From assembly GCF_000069785.1 (NCBI RefSeq), contig NC_010528.1:1426001-1490000 (forward strand): DNA of 64,000 bases. Reading direction: 5' to 3'. The notes beneath the pieces were generated by a model, which saw only the letters and a program-made list of their open reading frames with translations, was not told the DNA's origin and ran no database searches. Below, in pieces: positions 1-7,694 of the stretch (positions within the stretch are counted from its first letter, which is position 1; the number at the start of each line of letters is the position of its first letter). The position numbers were made by a program, and so were the translations under genes. Source of the stretch: Cupriavidus taiwanensis LMG 19424. GTDB taxonomy: Bacteria > Pseudomonadota > Gammaproteobacteria > Burkholderiales > Burkholderiaceae.

Positions 1-554
1 TGGAACTGCTGCAGCGTATTGACCGGCAGGTAGATGCGCCCGCGCCGGGCATCCTCGCCGACATCGCGCAGGATATTGACCAGCTGCAGCGACTGGCCAA
101 GCTTTTCGGCAAAGACCAGCGTCTGCGGATCGGTGTAGCCGAACAGGCGCGCGCTGAGCGTGCCCACCACGCCGGCCACGCAGTGGCAGTAGCGGGACAG
201 GCCGGCCTCGTCCAGGTAGCGGGTCTGCGTCAGGTCCATTTCCATGCCTTCCAGCACCTCGGCCATCTCGGCCTGGCTCAGGCCGGCGCTGGCGACATGC
301 GGCTGCAGGGCCTGGGTGGTCGGGTGGGTTGGCGCGCCGTCGAACAGGCGGCGCAGCTCGGCACGCCACCAGTCGAGCTGCTGGTGGGCCAGGCCGGCGT
401 CATGGGTGTCGTCGACCACGTCGTCGACCTCGCGGCACCATGCGTACAGCGCGGTAATGGCACGGCGCCGCTCGGCCGGCAGGAACAGGAAGCTGTAATA
501 GAAGCTCGAGCCGCTCTGGGCGACTTTCTCTTGGCAATACTGATCGGGCGTCAC
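1..554 (-). CDS. hpnD: Presqualene diphosphate synthase HpnD, C-terminus cut by window edge
   Basis: Squalene/phytoene synthase family enzyme that condenses two farnesyl diphosphates to presqualene diphosphate, the first step of hopanoid squalene synthesis. About 184 N-terminal residues are visible of the roughly 280 usual for the family. Seen in order: the FLP-x2-RR-x-A stretch near the N-terminus, the first Asp-rich motif in AWCREVDDVVDD (Mg-diphosphate binding), YCHCVAGVVG, and the second Asp-rich region in NILRDVGEDARRGRIYLP. No in-frame ATG lies near the N-terminus, so I place the start at the GTG at 554, giving MTPDQYCQ, which matches how this family begins. Other hpn genes should lie beyond base 1. 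It is divergent from the RND efflux operon. Confidence 0.9.
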   Translation of the reverse strand, partial: MTPDQYCQEKVAQSGSSFYYSFLFLPAERRRAITALYAWCREVDDVVDDTHDAGLAHQQLDWWRAELRRLFDGAPTHPTTQALQPHVASAGLSQAEMAEVLEGMEMDLTQTRYLDEAGLSRYCHCVAGVVGTLSARLFGYTDPQTLVFAEKLGQSLQLVNILRDVGEDARRGRIYLPVNTLQQF

Positions 555-749
555 GCCGGTCTCGGGTCGAAAATGGGGAAACCGCGGGGAACCCGCGGAA
601 TAGCGGGGCTGCCGGGCCGACGAGTGTCAGCCGCGTCGCGGCGCGCCGATTGTAGCACCGCGGGCGAATGGCCCCCGGGGCCGCCTGGCGCGGTTCGCGG
701 CCGTGGCGCGCCGCTGAAGGTTCCTTCCAGGCGTTTCGTCGCCTGCCGT

Positions 750-778
750 TTGACGCACCCCGGGGCGGTCGTTATATT
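750..778 (+). promoter_or_regulatory. Sigma-70 promoter for the RND efflux operon
   Basis: TTGACG at 750-755 and TATATT at 773-778 are separated by exactly 17 bases, close to the sigma-70 consensus. Transcription would start near 785 and leave a leader of about 230 nt before the efflux adaptor start at 1018. The 463-base divergent gap (555-1017) otherwise holds no convincing gene. An open frame beginning at 799 runs into the adaptor gene but its extra N-terminal part is low-complexity and ends before a clear lipoprotein signal, so I treat it as non-coding. On the reverse strand TACAAT (649-654) could be the -10 of hpnD, but no -35 is visible. Confidence 0.6.
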
Positions 779-1017
779 ACTGACCGGCAAGTTATTTAGT
801 GCCTGTGCCGGCTTTCCGGCCGTGCGCCGGCCACCGTCAGGCTGCCGCCTCTGCCCGCCACATTCAGCCGCTACATGGCCCGGCGCGAAGGGGCCGAGCG
901 TGGCCCGCCTGGTCTGTCCCGTCCATCCCGACTCGTTGCCTACCGATGCCAGTGCTTTGCCATGTGCCGGAACTTGCGGCCGCGGATACCTCCGCCCCCC
1001 CTGTCACCCCCGTCGTC

Positions 1018-2160
1018 ATGAAGCTGCTGCGGCAGGCCAGGCGCTGCGATGGCATGGCCGTGGCGGCGCTGTCACTGGTCGGTGCGCTGGTGCTGGGCGG
1101 CTGCGGCAAGCCGCCGGAGTCGGCGCCGGAGATCCGCCCGGTGCGCATGATGCAACTCAGCCCGCACAGTGGCAAGACCGCCTTCGAGTTTTCCGGCGAC
1201 GTGCGCCCGCGCGTCGAGTCGCGGCTCGGCTTCCGCGTCGGCGGCAAGATCGCGGCCAGGCTGGTCGATGTCGGCGCCGTGGTCAGCAAGGGCCAGCCGC
1301 TGGCCCGGCTCGATCCCGCCGACCTGTCGCTGGCCGAGGCCGGTTCGCGCGCCCAGTTCGAGGCCGCCCGCACCGACCGCGACCTCGCCGCGGCGGACCT
1401 GAAGCGCTACAACGACCTGTTCGCCAAGGGCTTTATCAGCGCCGCCGAGCAGCACCGGCGCCAGGCCAGCTTCGATGCCGCCGAAGCGCGCCTGCGCCAG
1501 GCCCAGGCCGGGCTGCGCAGCCAGTCCAACCAGACTGCCTATGCCGTGCTGCATGCCGACGCCGACGGCGTGGTCACCGCCATCGACGCCGAGGTGGGCC
1601 AGGTGGTCACCCCGGGCCAGCCGGTGGTGCGGGTGGCGCAGACCGCCGAGAAGGAGGTGGCCATCGGCCTGCCCGAGGACCAGGTCGGCCTGCTGCGCGG
1701 GCTGACTGACGTGACCGTCCATACCTGGGCCGAGCCGCAGCGCGCGCTGCCCGGCCGCGTGCGCGAGATCGCCGCAGCGGCGGACCCGGTCACGCGCACC
1801 TATGCCACCCGCGTGAGCGTGCCCAACCCGCCCGCCGACCTCAAGCTGGGCATGACCGCGGTGGTGACCTTCGTGCGCAACGGTGCCGCGCCGGCGCTGC
1901 GCGTGCCACTGACCGCGCTGCTGCAGGAGCAGGGTCGCGACATGGTCTGGGTCTACGATGCCCCCTCCGGCACGGTCAAGCCGGTGGCGGTGACGCTGGG
2001 CGAGGCCTTCGGCAATGAGATCGAAGTGCGCCAGGGCCTGGCCCCGGGCCAGACCATCGTCACCGCGGGCGTGCACCTGCTGCGCCCAGGCCAGAAGGTG
2101 CGACCGCTGCAAATGGTCGCGCCGGCGTCGGCGGCAGCCGCTACCCCGAAGCAGGGGTGA
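1018..2160 (+). CDS. RND efflux periplasmic adaptor (membrane fusion lipoprotein)
   Basis: Periplasmic adaptor subunit (HlyD/AcrA family) that links the inner-membrane RND pump encoded next to it to an outer-membrane channel. From the ATG at 1018 it is 380 residues. It has a lipoprotein signal with lipobox LGGC and lipidated Cys29, then the beta-barrel entry RPVRMMQLSPHSG. The biotinyl/lipoyl half-motifs follow (GFRVGGKI with DVGAVVSKGQPLARLDP, and the matching VLHADADGVVTAIDAEVGQ), flanking an alpha-helical hairpin at about residues 100-170. The C-terminal beta domain ends in GQKVRPL. No outer-membrane factor is encoded here. It lies 4 nt upstream of the pump gene. The substrate cannot be deduced. 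Confidence 0.9.
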   Translation: MKLLRQARRCDGMAVAALSLVGALVLGGCGKPPESAPEIRPVRMMQLSPHSGKTAFEFSGDVRPRVESRLGFRVGGKIAARLVDVGAVVSKGQPLARLDPADLSLAEAGSRAQFEAARTDRDLAAADLKRYNDLFAKGFISAAEQHRRQASFDAAEARLRQAQAGLRSQSNQTAYAVLHADADGVVTAIDAEVGQVVTPGQPVVRVAQTAEKEVAIGLPEDQVGLLRGLTDVTVHTWAEPQRALPGRVREIAAAADPVTRTYATRVSVPNPPADLKLGMTAVVTFVRNGAAPALRVPLTALLQEQGRDMVWVYDAPSGTVKPVAVTLGEAFGNEIEVRQGLAPGQTIVTAGVHLLRPGQKVRPLQMVAPASAAAATPKQG

Positions 2161-2164
2161 GCGG

Positions 2165-5100
2165 ATGGACCATTCCCGCTTCAACCTGTCGCGCTGGGCG
2201 CTCGAACACCAGCCCCTGACCCGTTACCTGCTGGTGGTGCTGCTGCTCGGCGGCCTGCTGGCGTTTTTCCAGCTGGGCCAGGACGAGGACCCGCCGTTTA
2301 CCTTCCGCGTGATGGTGGTGCAGGCCTTCTGGCCAGGCGCCACCGCCGAGCAGATCGCGGTCCAGGTCACCGACAAGATCGAACGCCAGCTGCAGGAAGT
2401 GCCCTATGCGGACAAGATCCGCAGTTTCTCCAAGCCCGGCGAGACCACGGTGATCTTCCAGCTCAAGGACACCTCGCCGGCCAAGGAGACGGCGCAGATC
2501 TGGTACACCGTGCGCAAGAAGATCGGCGATATCCAGCAGACCTTGCCGGCCGGCGTGCGGGGGCCGTTCTTCAACGACGAGTTCGGCGACGTCTACGGCA
2601 CCATCTACGCGCTCTCGGCCGATGGCTTCAATTACAAGGAGCTGCGCGAATATGCCGACCTGGTGCGCCAGGAACTGCTGCGCGTGCCGTCGGTAGCCAA
2701 GGTGTCGCTGATCGGCCTGCAGGACGAGAAGGTCTACATCGAATTCAACCAGGCCCGCTTTGCCCAGCTGGGGCTGGACATCAACGCCATCGCCGACCAG
2801 ATCTCGCAGCAGAACAACCTGACCGGCAGCGGCGTGCTGGTGACCCCGACCGACAACCTGCAGGTGCGCCTGTCGGGCCAGTTCGCCAGCGTGGAAGACC
2901 TGGAGAACCTGGTGCTGCGCGGGCCCAACGGCATCGCCAATATCCGCCTGGGCGACATCGCGCACGTCTACCGCGGCTATATCGACCCCACCCAGCAGCG
3001 CATGCGCTTCAACGGCAAGGACGTGATCGGGCTGGGCATTTCGATGCAGAAGGGCGGCGACATCATCGAGCTGGGCAAGAACCTGCGCGCCGCCTTCGAG
3101 CGGCTGCGCGGCCAGCTGCCGGTGGGCATCGAGATGGACCAGGTACAGGACCAGCCCCAGGCGGTGCAGCGCTCGGTCGGCGAGTTCGTGCGGGTGCTGA
3201 TCGAGGCGGTGGTGATCGTGCTGGCGGTCAGCTTTGTTTCGCTCGGCCTGCACACGCGACCGCTGCGGCTCGACGTGCGCCCCGGCCTGGTGGTGGCGCT
3301 GACCATCCCGCTGGTGCTGGCGGTGACGTTCCTGTTCATGAACATCTTCGGCATCGGCCTGCACAAGATCTCGCTGGGCGCGCTGATCGTAGCGCTGGGC
3401 CTGCTGGTCGACGACGCCATCATCGCGGTCGAGATGATGGTGCGCAAGCTGGAAGAGGGCTTCTCCAAGATGGAGGCCGCCACCTTCGCCTATACCTCGA
3501 CGGCGATGCCGATGCTGACCGGCACGCTGATCACCGCGGCCGGCTTCCTGCCGGTGGGGCTGGCGCGCTCGACCGTGGGCGAGTACACCTTCGCCATCTT
3601 CGCGGTGACGGCGCTGGCGCTGGTGCTGTCGTGGCTGGCCGCGGTCTATTTCACGCCCTACCTGGGCTACCTGCTGCTCAAGACGCGCGGCGCGGGCGCG
3701 GGCGAGGCCCACGAGGTCTTCGACACGCCGTTCTACGCGCGCTTCCGCCGGCTGGTGGACTGGTGTGTCGCCTGGCGCAAGCTGGTGATCGCAATCACGC
3801 TGGTGGCGTTCGGGCTGGGTCTCTACGCCTTCAAGTTCGTCGAGAAGCAGTTCTTTCCGGATTCCAGCCGGCCGGAGCTGATGGTCGAACTGTGGATGCC
3901 GGAAGGCACCAGCTTTGCCCAGATGGAGACCGAAGCCAAGCGCTTCGAGCAACGGATCGGCAAGGACCGCGACGTCGCCAGCCTGACCACCTTCGTCGGC
4001 ACCGGCGCGCCGCGCTTCTACCTGCCGCTGGACCAGATCTTCCCTCAGTCCAACGTGGCGCAGGTGATCGTGATGCCGGCCAGCACCGAAGTGCGCGACG
4101 CGCTGCGCCGCCGCGTCATCCATTTGCTCGACGCCGAGTTCCCGTACCTGCGCGGACGCGTCAAGCTGCTGCCCAACGGGCCGCCGGTGGCGTATCCGGT
4201 GCAGTTCCGCGTGATCGGGCCGGATGCCGCCGGCGTGCGCCGGCTGGCCGACCAGGTCAAGGCCGAGATGCGCGCCAACCCCAACACCGTCGGCGTCAAC
4301 GACAACTGGAACGAGAACGTCAAGATGCTGCGCCTGGAGATCGACCAGGACAAGGCGCGCGCGCTTGGTGTAACGACCCAGGCCATCGCCCGCGTCACGC
4401 AGACGGTGCTGAGCGGCGTGCCGGTGGGGCAGTACCGCGACGGCGACAAGCTGATCGAGATCCTGATGCGCACGCCGCGCAATGAGCGCGACGCGATCTC
4501 GGACCTGAACAACATGCTGGTGCCGACCAACACCGGCCGCGTGGTGCCGCTGACGCAGGTGGCACGCGTGACGCTGCGCTCCGAGCCCGGCGTGGTCTGG
4601 CGCGAGAACCGCGATTTCGGCGTGACGGTGCAGGCCGACGTGGTCGACGGCATCCAGGGCCCCACCGTCACCGCGCAGATCAACCCGAAGCTGGACGCGC
4701 TGCGGGCGCAGTTGCCGCCGGGCTACCGCATCACCGTGGCGGGCGCGGAAGAAGAGAGCGGCAAGGCCGGTGCTTCGATCGCGGCGCAGCTGCCGCTGTG
4801 CATCTTCATCATCTTCACGCTGCTGATGCTGCAGCTCCACAGCTTCTCGCGCGCGGCCATGGTGTTCCTGACCGGCCCGCTCGGGCTGATCGGCGCCGCG
4901 GCCACGCTGTTGCTGCTGCGGGCGCCGATGGGCTTCGTGGCGCAGCTGGGCATCACCGCGCTGCTGGGCATGATCATCCGAAACTCGGTGATTCTGGTCG
5001 ACCAGATCGAGCAGGACATCCGCGCCGGCGTGCCGCAGTGGACCGCCATCGTCGAAGCCGCGGTGCGCCGTTTCCGCCCGATCATCCTGACGGCGGCCGC

Positions 5101-5278
5101 GGCCGTGCTGGCGATGATCCCGCTGTCGCGCTCGATGTTCTGGGGGCCGATGGCGGTGGCCATCATGGGCGGGCTGATCATCGCCACGGTGCTGACGCTG
5201 CTGTTCCTGCCAGCGCTGTACGCGGCATGGTTCCGCGTCAGGCGCCCCGAAGACGGGCCTGGCTCCGTGGCCGTGTGA
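2165..5278 (+). CDS. RND efflux transporter permease (AcrB/HAE1-like)
   Basis: Inner-membrane proton-driven RND pump of 1037 residues, the family's usual length. The ATG at 2165 follows the adaptor stop by 4 nt; a longer frame from 2015 overlaps the adaptor and is not the start. TM1 (LLVVLLLGGLLAFF) is followed by a large periplasmic loop with FWPGATAEQIAVQVTDKIE. TM4 carries the proton-relay pair Asp416-Asp417 in GLLVDDAIIAVEMM. A second periplasmic loop and TM7-12 follow, including LGMIIRNSVILVDQIEQ near the C-terminus. It probably works with the upstream adaptor and a distantly encoded TolC-type channel. The loop sequences look more like multidrug/solvent HAE pumps than heavy-metal pumps, but specificity is not certain. 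Confidence 0.92.
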   Translation: MDHSRFNLSRWALEHQPLTRYLLVVLLLGGLLAFFQLGQDEDPPFTFRVMVVQAFWPGATAEQIAVQVTDKIERQLQEVPYADKIRSFSKPGETTVIFQLKDTSPAKETAQIWYTVRKKIGDIQQTLPAGVRGPFFNDEFGDVYGTIYALSADGFNYKELREYADLVRQELLRVPSVAKVSLIGLQDEKVYIEFNQARFAQLGLDINAIADQISQQNNLTGSGVLVTPTDNLQVRLSGQFASVEDLENLVLRGPNGIANIRLGDIAHVYRGYIDPTQQRMRFNGKDVIGLGISMQKGGDIIELGKNLRAAFERLRGQLPVGIEMDQVQDQPQAVQRSVGEFVRVLIEAVVIVLAVSFVSLGLHTRPLRLDVRPGLVVALTIPLVLAVTFLFMNIFGIGLHKISLGALIVALGLLVDDAIIAVEMMVRKLEEGFSKMEAATFAYTSTAMPMLTGTLITAAGFLPVGLARSTVGEYTFAIFAVTALALVLSWLAAVYFTPYLGYLLLKTRGAGAGEAHEVFDTPFYARFRRLVDWCVAWRKLVIAITLVAFGLGLYAFKFVEKQFFPDSSRPELMVELWMPEGTSFAQMETEAKRFEQRIGKDRDVASLTTFVGTGAPRFYLPLDQIFPQSNVAQVIVMPASTEVRDALRRRVIHLLDAEFPYLRGRVKLLPNGPPVAYPVQFRVIGPDAAGVRRLADQVKAEMRANPNTVGVNDNWNENVKMLRLEIDQDKARALGVTTQAIARVTQTVLSGVPVGQYRDGDKLIEILMRTPRNERDAISDLNNMLVPTNTGRVVPLTQVARVTLRSEPGVVWRENRDFGVTVQADVVDGIQGPTVTAQINPKLDALRAQLPPGYRITVAGAEEESGKAGASIAAQLPLCIFIIFTLLMLQLHSFSRAAMVFLTGPLGLIGAAATLLLLRAPMGFVAQLGITALLGMIIRNSVILVDQIEQDIRAGVPQWTAIVEAAVRRFRPIILTAAAAVLAMIPLSRSMFWGPMAVAIMGGLIIATVLTLLFLPALYAAWFRVRRPEDGPGSVAV

Positions 5279-5317
5279 CGGCCCGCGTCATGGTCCTGCC
5301 CCGGCCGGGGGCTGCGC

Positions 5318-5770
5318 CTAGTTGCAGATCGTGCCGGGAACCGGCTTGCCGGAGGCGGTCAGCCCCTGGCAGGCATCGCCGCTGGCCAGGCTGGTGTCCG
5401 AAGCCGAGGCCGGCGACAGCTTCAGCTTGCCGGCCACCGTGCAGCATCCGCGCGGCGGTGGCGGGGCGGGGCTGCGCTTGACGGTGGTGCCGGTCAGGGT
5501 GGCGGGAGCGCTGGACGTCACCGATGTGGTCGGAACCGGGGTGACCTCCGCCGCGGTGGCGGCAGGGGCAGCGGAAGCGGAAGCCGAAGCGCCAGTCTTG
5601 GACGGCCCGCCTGCCTCGGCCGACTCTTCCACTTCAGGGTAGACGCATTGCCCCTGGTGGCAGATCCGCTCACCTTTGCACTGCATGTCGTACTGGCATC
5701 CGGCGGCGTGTGCGAGCGATGTCCAGCCAGCGGCCATCGACGCTGCCAACAGCAAGGCAGGGAATTTCAT
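5318..5770 (-). CDS. Small Cys-rich exported protein, function unknown
   Basis: A 150-residue protein with a clean signal peptide (MKFPALLLAASMAAGWTSLAHAA). It is followed by a compact Cys motif, C-x4-MQC-x5-ICHQGQC, resembling a small disulfide-bonded knot. A low-complexity Ala/Ser/Thr/Pro linker comes next (about residues 50-105). The C-terminal part has further cysteines (RGCCTVAGKLKL, GDACQGL and a terminal ICN). The ATG at 5770 has a strong GGAGGG ribosome site 4-5 bases upstream; a longer frame to 5959 lacks one. I recognise no named family. The layout suggests a periplasmic protein with two disulfide-rich ends joined by a flexible linker. It is convergent with the RND pump gene; the 39-base gap holds the palindrome CCCCGGCCGGGG at 5299-5310. 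Confidence 0.75.
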   Translation of the reverse strand: MKFPALLLAASMAAGWTSLAHAAGCQYDMQCKGERICHQGQCVYPEVEESAEAGGPSKTGASASASAAPAATAAEVTPVPTTSVTSSAPATLTGTTVKRSPAPPPPRGCCTVAGKLKLSPASASDTSLASGDACQGLTASGKPVPGTICN

Positions 5771-6014
5771 ATGCCCTCCGATCAGGGCTGAGGTGATGAT
5801 GCCGGACACCACCTGCAACGTGCGCACGGCGGCCCCGACATCTTCAGCATAGATCGCCGCAAGGGTCCGCGAAAGGCGGTGCCACTCAGGTGTTCTACCA
5901 CCCGTGGCAAGCGCCGCCAACGCACACGGCAGCGCTAGGCACGCAGCCGCTTGCCGCATGGGCCGATCGAATTCTGAAGGGGGAAGGTTGTCACCCCGCC
6001 ACTTGCAAGGCGGG

Positions 6015-6101
6015 TGGTGCGAGGGAGGGGACTCGAACCCCTACACCATTGCTGGCGTCAGGACCTAAACCTGGTGCGTCTACCAATTTCGCCACCCTCG
6101 C
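6015..6101 (-). tRNA. tRNA-Leu (anticodon TAG)
   Basis: An 87-nt class II tRNA on the reverse strand. The acceptor GCGAGGG (6101-6095) pairs with CCCTCGC before the discriminator A and an encoded CCA (6017-6015). The D-loop contains AATTGGTAGAC, the anticodon loop is TTTAGGT with TAG at its centre (reads CUA), a long variable arm is present, and the T-arm is GGGGTTCGAGTCCCC. A 6-bp inverted repeat, CCCGCC/GGCGGG (5995-6014), sits right after the 3' end and may form the transcript-end hairpin, although it has no T-run. No strong promoter is visible directly upstream. Confidence 0.97.
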
Positions 6102-6161
6102 GGTCCTTGCGGCGCTGCCCGGAGGCGGGCGGCCGCGATGCTCGTTGCCGGATATGAAAGC

Positions 6162-6190
6162 AAAAAAGGCGGCTGGAAGTGCCCGCCTTT
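6162..6190 (-). terminator. Intrinsic terminator, reverse strand, upstream of tRNA-Leu
   Basis: Read on the reverse strand, an 8-bp stem (6190-6183 with 6172-6165, AAAGGCGG/CCGCCTTT) with a 10-nt loop ends in six T residues (6167-6162). On the forward strand only three T follow the stem, so the direction is reverse. It could end read-through from rlmJ about 500 bases away. It could also end a short transcript from the TACAAT box at 6251-6246 on the same strand. Confidence 0.65.
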
Positions 6191-6348
6191 GCCCGCATGC
6201 TTGCCGGAGCTGCCGTCGGCAGTCCGCAGTGCAACGAGGTTGCGGATTGTAGCGCAAGGCGCGGGGGGAATCCAGCCCCGTGGCGCCTGTGCGCCGGTGG
6301 CTGGCCCGTGCGGCTATATTGTCGGCTTTGCCGACCTTCGTCCCGCCC

Positions 6349-6717
6349 ATGCTTGCCGTTCCGACCCCGACCCCGCTGCACTGGCGCCTGCTGTTCTGGG
6401 CTTGTGCCGCCGCTGTGCTGGCGCTGTCGCTGATGCCGCCGACGCAGCCGCTGCCAACCACCGGCTGGGACAAGGCCAACCATGCGCTCGGATTCGCGAT
6501 GCTGGGCGTGCTGGGCGGACGCGCCTACGCCGGGCGCGGCTGGCCGCTATGGCTGGGCCTGGTCGCGTATGGCGGCCTGATCGAGCTGCTGCAGGGACAG
6601 ACCGGCTACCGCGAGGCCGACTGGCTCGACCTCTTTGCCGACGCCGTCGGCGTGGCCGCGGCCATCGCGCTGGACTGGCTGGTGCGGCGGCTCAGCGCTC
6701 CTCGGCTTCGAGCGTAA
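6349..6717 (+). CDS. VanZ-like small membrane protein
   Basis: A 122-residue protein with about four predicted membrane segments. It has the VanZ-family signature seen in WDKANHALGFAMLGVLGG and ELLQGQTGYREADWLDLFADAVG, where conserved charged residues line a membrane pocket. VanZ-family proteins are linked to glycopeptide tolerance in some Gram-positives, but their role in proteobacteria is mostly unknown. A longer frame opens at 6280, but a -10 like TATATT lies at 6315-6320. A transcript from there would start after 6280, so the ATG at 6349 is the better start, although its ribosome site is weak. The 3' end overlaps the convergent rlmJ by 26 bp. Confidence 0.78.
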   Translation: MLAVPTPTPLHWRLLFWACAAAVLALSLMPPTQPLPTTGWDKANHALGFAMLGVLGGRAYAGRGWPLWLGLVAYGGLIELLQGQTGYREADWLDLFADAVGVAAAIALDWLVRRLSAPRLRA

Positions 6718-7549
6718 ACCCGGCGCCGTCGTCCTGCCCGAGCAGGCCGACCAGTACCGGCATGGCCTGCTGCAGCGCTTCCTGCAGCCGCCACGGCGGG
6801 TTGACGATGAACATGCCGCTGCCGTGCAGCCCCAGGCCGCCTTCGACCGGGCGCTTGACCGTCAGGGTCACATGGAGCCAGCTCTTGAGCGGCAGGCCCT
6901 TGAGCTGCACCGGCAACTGCACCGCTTCGCGCCGCTGCACCTGCGGGTACCAGACCGCATAGACGCCGGTGGCAAAACGTTCCAGCCCGTCGCGCACGGT
7001 TTGCACGGTGCGCGCGTAGTCCTGCTTGTCTTCGTAGGAAGGATCGACCAGCACCAGTGCGCGCCGCGGGGGCGGGGGCAGGATGGCCTTGATGCCGCCG
7101 AAGCCGTCGCCGTCGTACAGCATCACGCGGCGCCCGGCGCCGCGGAAGTTGTCGCGCAAGACCTGGATCTCGGTGCTGTGCAGCTCGAACAGGCGCAAGC
7201 GGTCGTGCTCGCGCAGCATCTGCCAGGCCAGCCACGGCGAGCCCGGGTAGTGGCGCAGGCTGCCGTCCGGATTGAGCGCGCGCACCTGGTCCAGGTATTC
7301 GTCCAGCATCGCCGGGAGTTCAGTGCCGCTCGCGGCGGCGCGCCACAGCGGCGCGATGCCGGTCTCGAACTCGGCCTTCTTCTGCGCGTAGGCGTGGTCC
7401 AGCGCATAAAGGCCGGCGCCGGCATGGGTGTCGATGTACCAGAATGCCTTGTCCTTCTGCGCCAGGTGCGCGAGCAGTTGCACCACGACGGCGTGCTTTA
7501 GGACATCGGCGTGATTGCCGGCATGGAAGGCGTGACGATAGCTGAGCAT
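6692..7549 (-). CDS. rlmJ: 23S rRNA (adenine2030-N6)-methyltransferase RlmJ
   Basis: SAM-dependent methyltransferase that modifies A2030 of 23S rRNA; 285 residues, close to the E. coli enzyme. The diagnostic N-terminus [19 protein letters not shown] fixes the start at 7549; the longer frame to 7744 overlaps the mnmC leader and has no matching sequence. The SAM-binding motif is [12 protein letters not shown]. The catalytic motif IV reads [11 protein letters not shown], with Ser where E. coli has the second Pro of DPPY. The 3' end runs 26 bp into the convergent VanZ-like gene. The divergent mnmC start lies 146 bp away, so the two RNA-modification genes share an upstream region. Confidence 0.93.
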   Translation of the reverse strand: MLSYRHAFHAGNHADVLKHAVVVQLLAHLAQKDKAFWYIDTHAGAGLYALDHAYAQKKAEFETGIAPLWRAAASGTELPAMLDEYLDQVRALNPDGSLRHYPGSPWLAWQMLREHDRLRLFELHSTEIQVLRDNFRGAGRRVMLYDGDGFGGIKAILPPPPRRALVLVDPSYEDKQDYARTVQTVRDGLERFATGVYAVWYPQVQRREAVQLPVQLKGLPLKSWLHVTLTVKRPVEGGLGLHGSGMFIVNPPWRLQEALQQAMPVLVGLLGQDDGAGFTLEAEER

Positions 7550-7694
7550 GTGGAGCAGGGCACCCTGGCGGCGCAAGATCGGGGCAGACGGCGGCGTCCG
7601 CGGGAAGGCCGCTATGCTACCATCCGCCGCGAGTCGCCCCTGCCACGCTCCTGACGCTCCGTCGGGGGCATTCCGCTTTCGAGTTTCCTGTCCC

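Noticed and set aside
799..1017. An N-terminal extension of the RND adaptor
   Set aside because: The extension would put about 70 residues before a normal lipoprotein signal. The ATG at 1018 gives a clean lipobox at the right distance.
5299..5310. CCCCGGCCGGGG as a terminator after the RND pump
   Set aside because: It is a palindrome with no loop and no T-run, too short to support the call.
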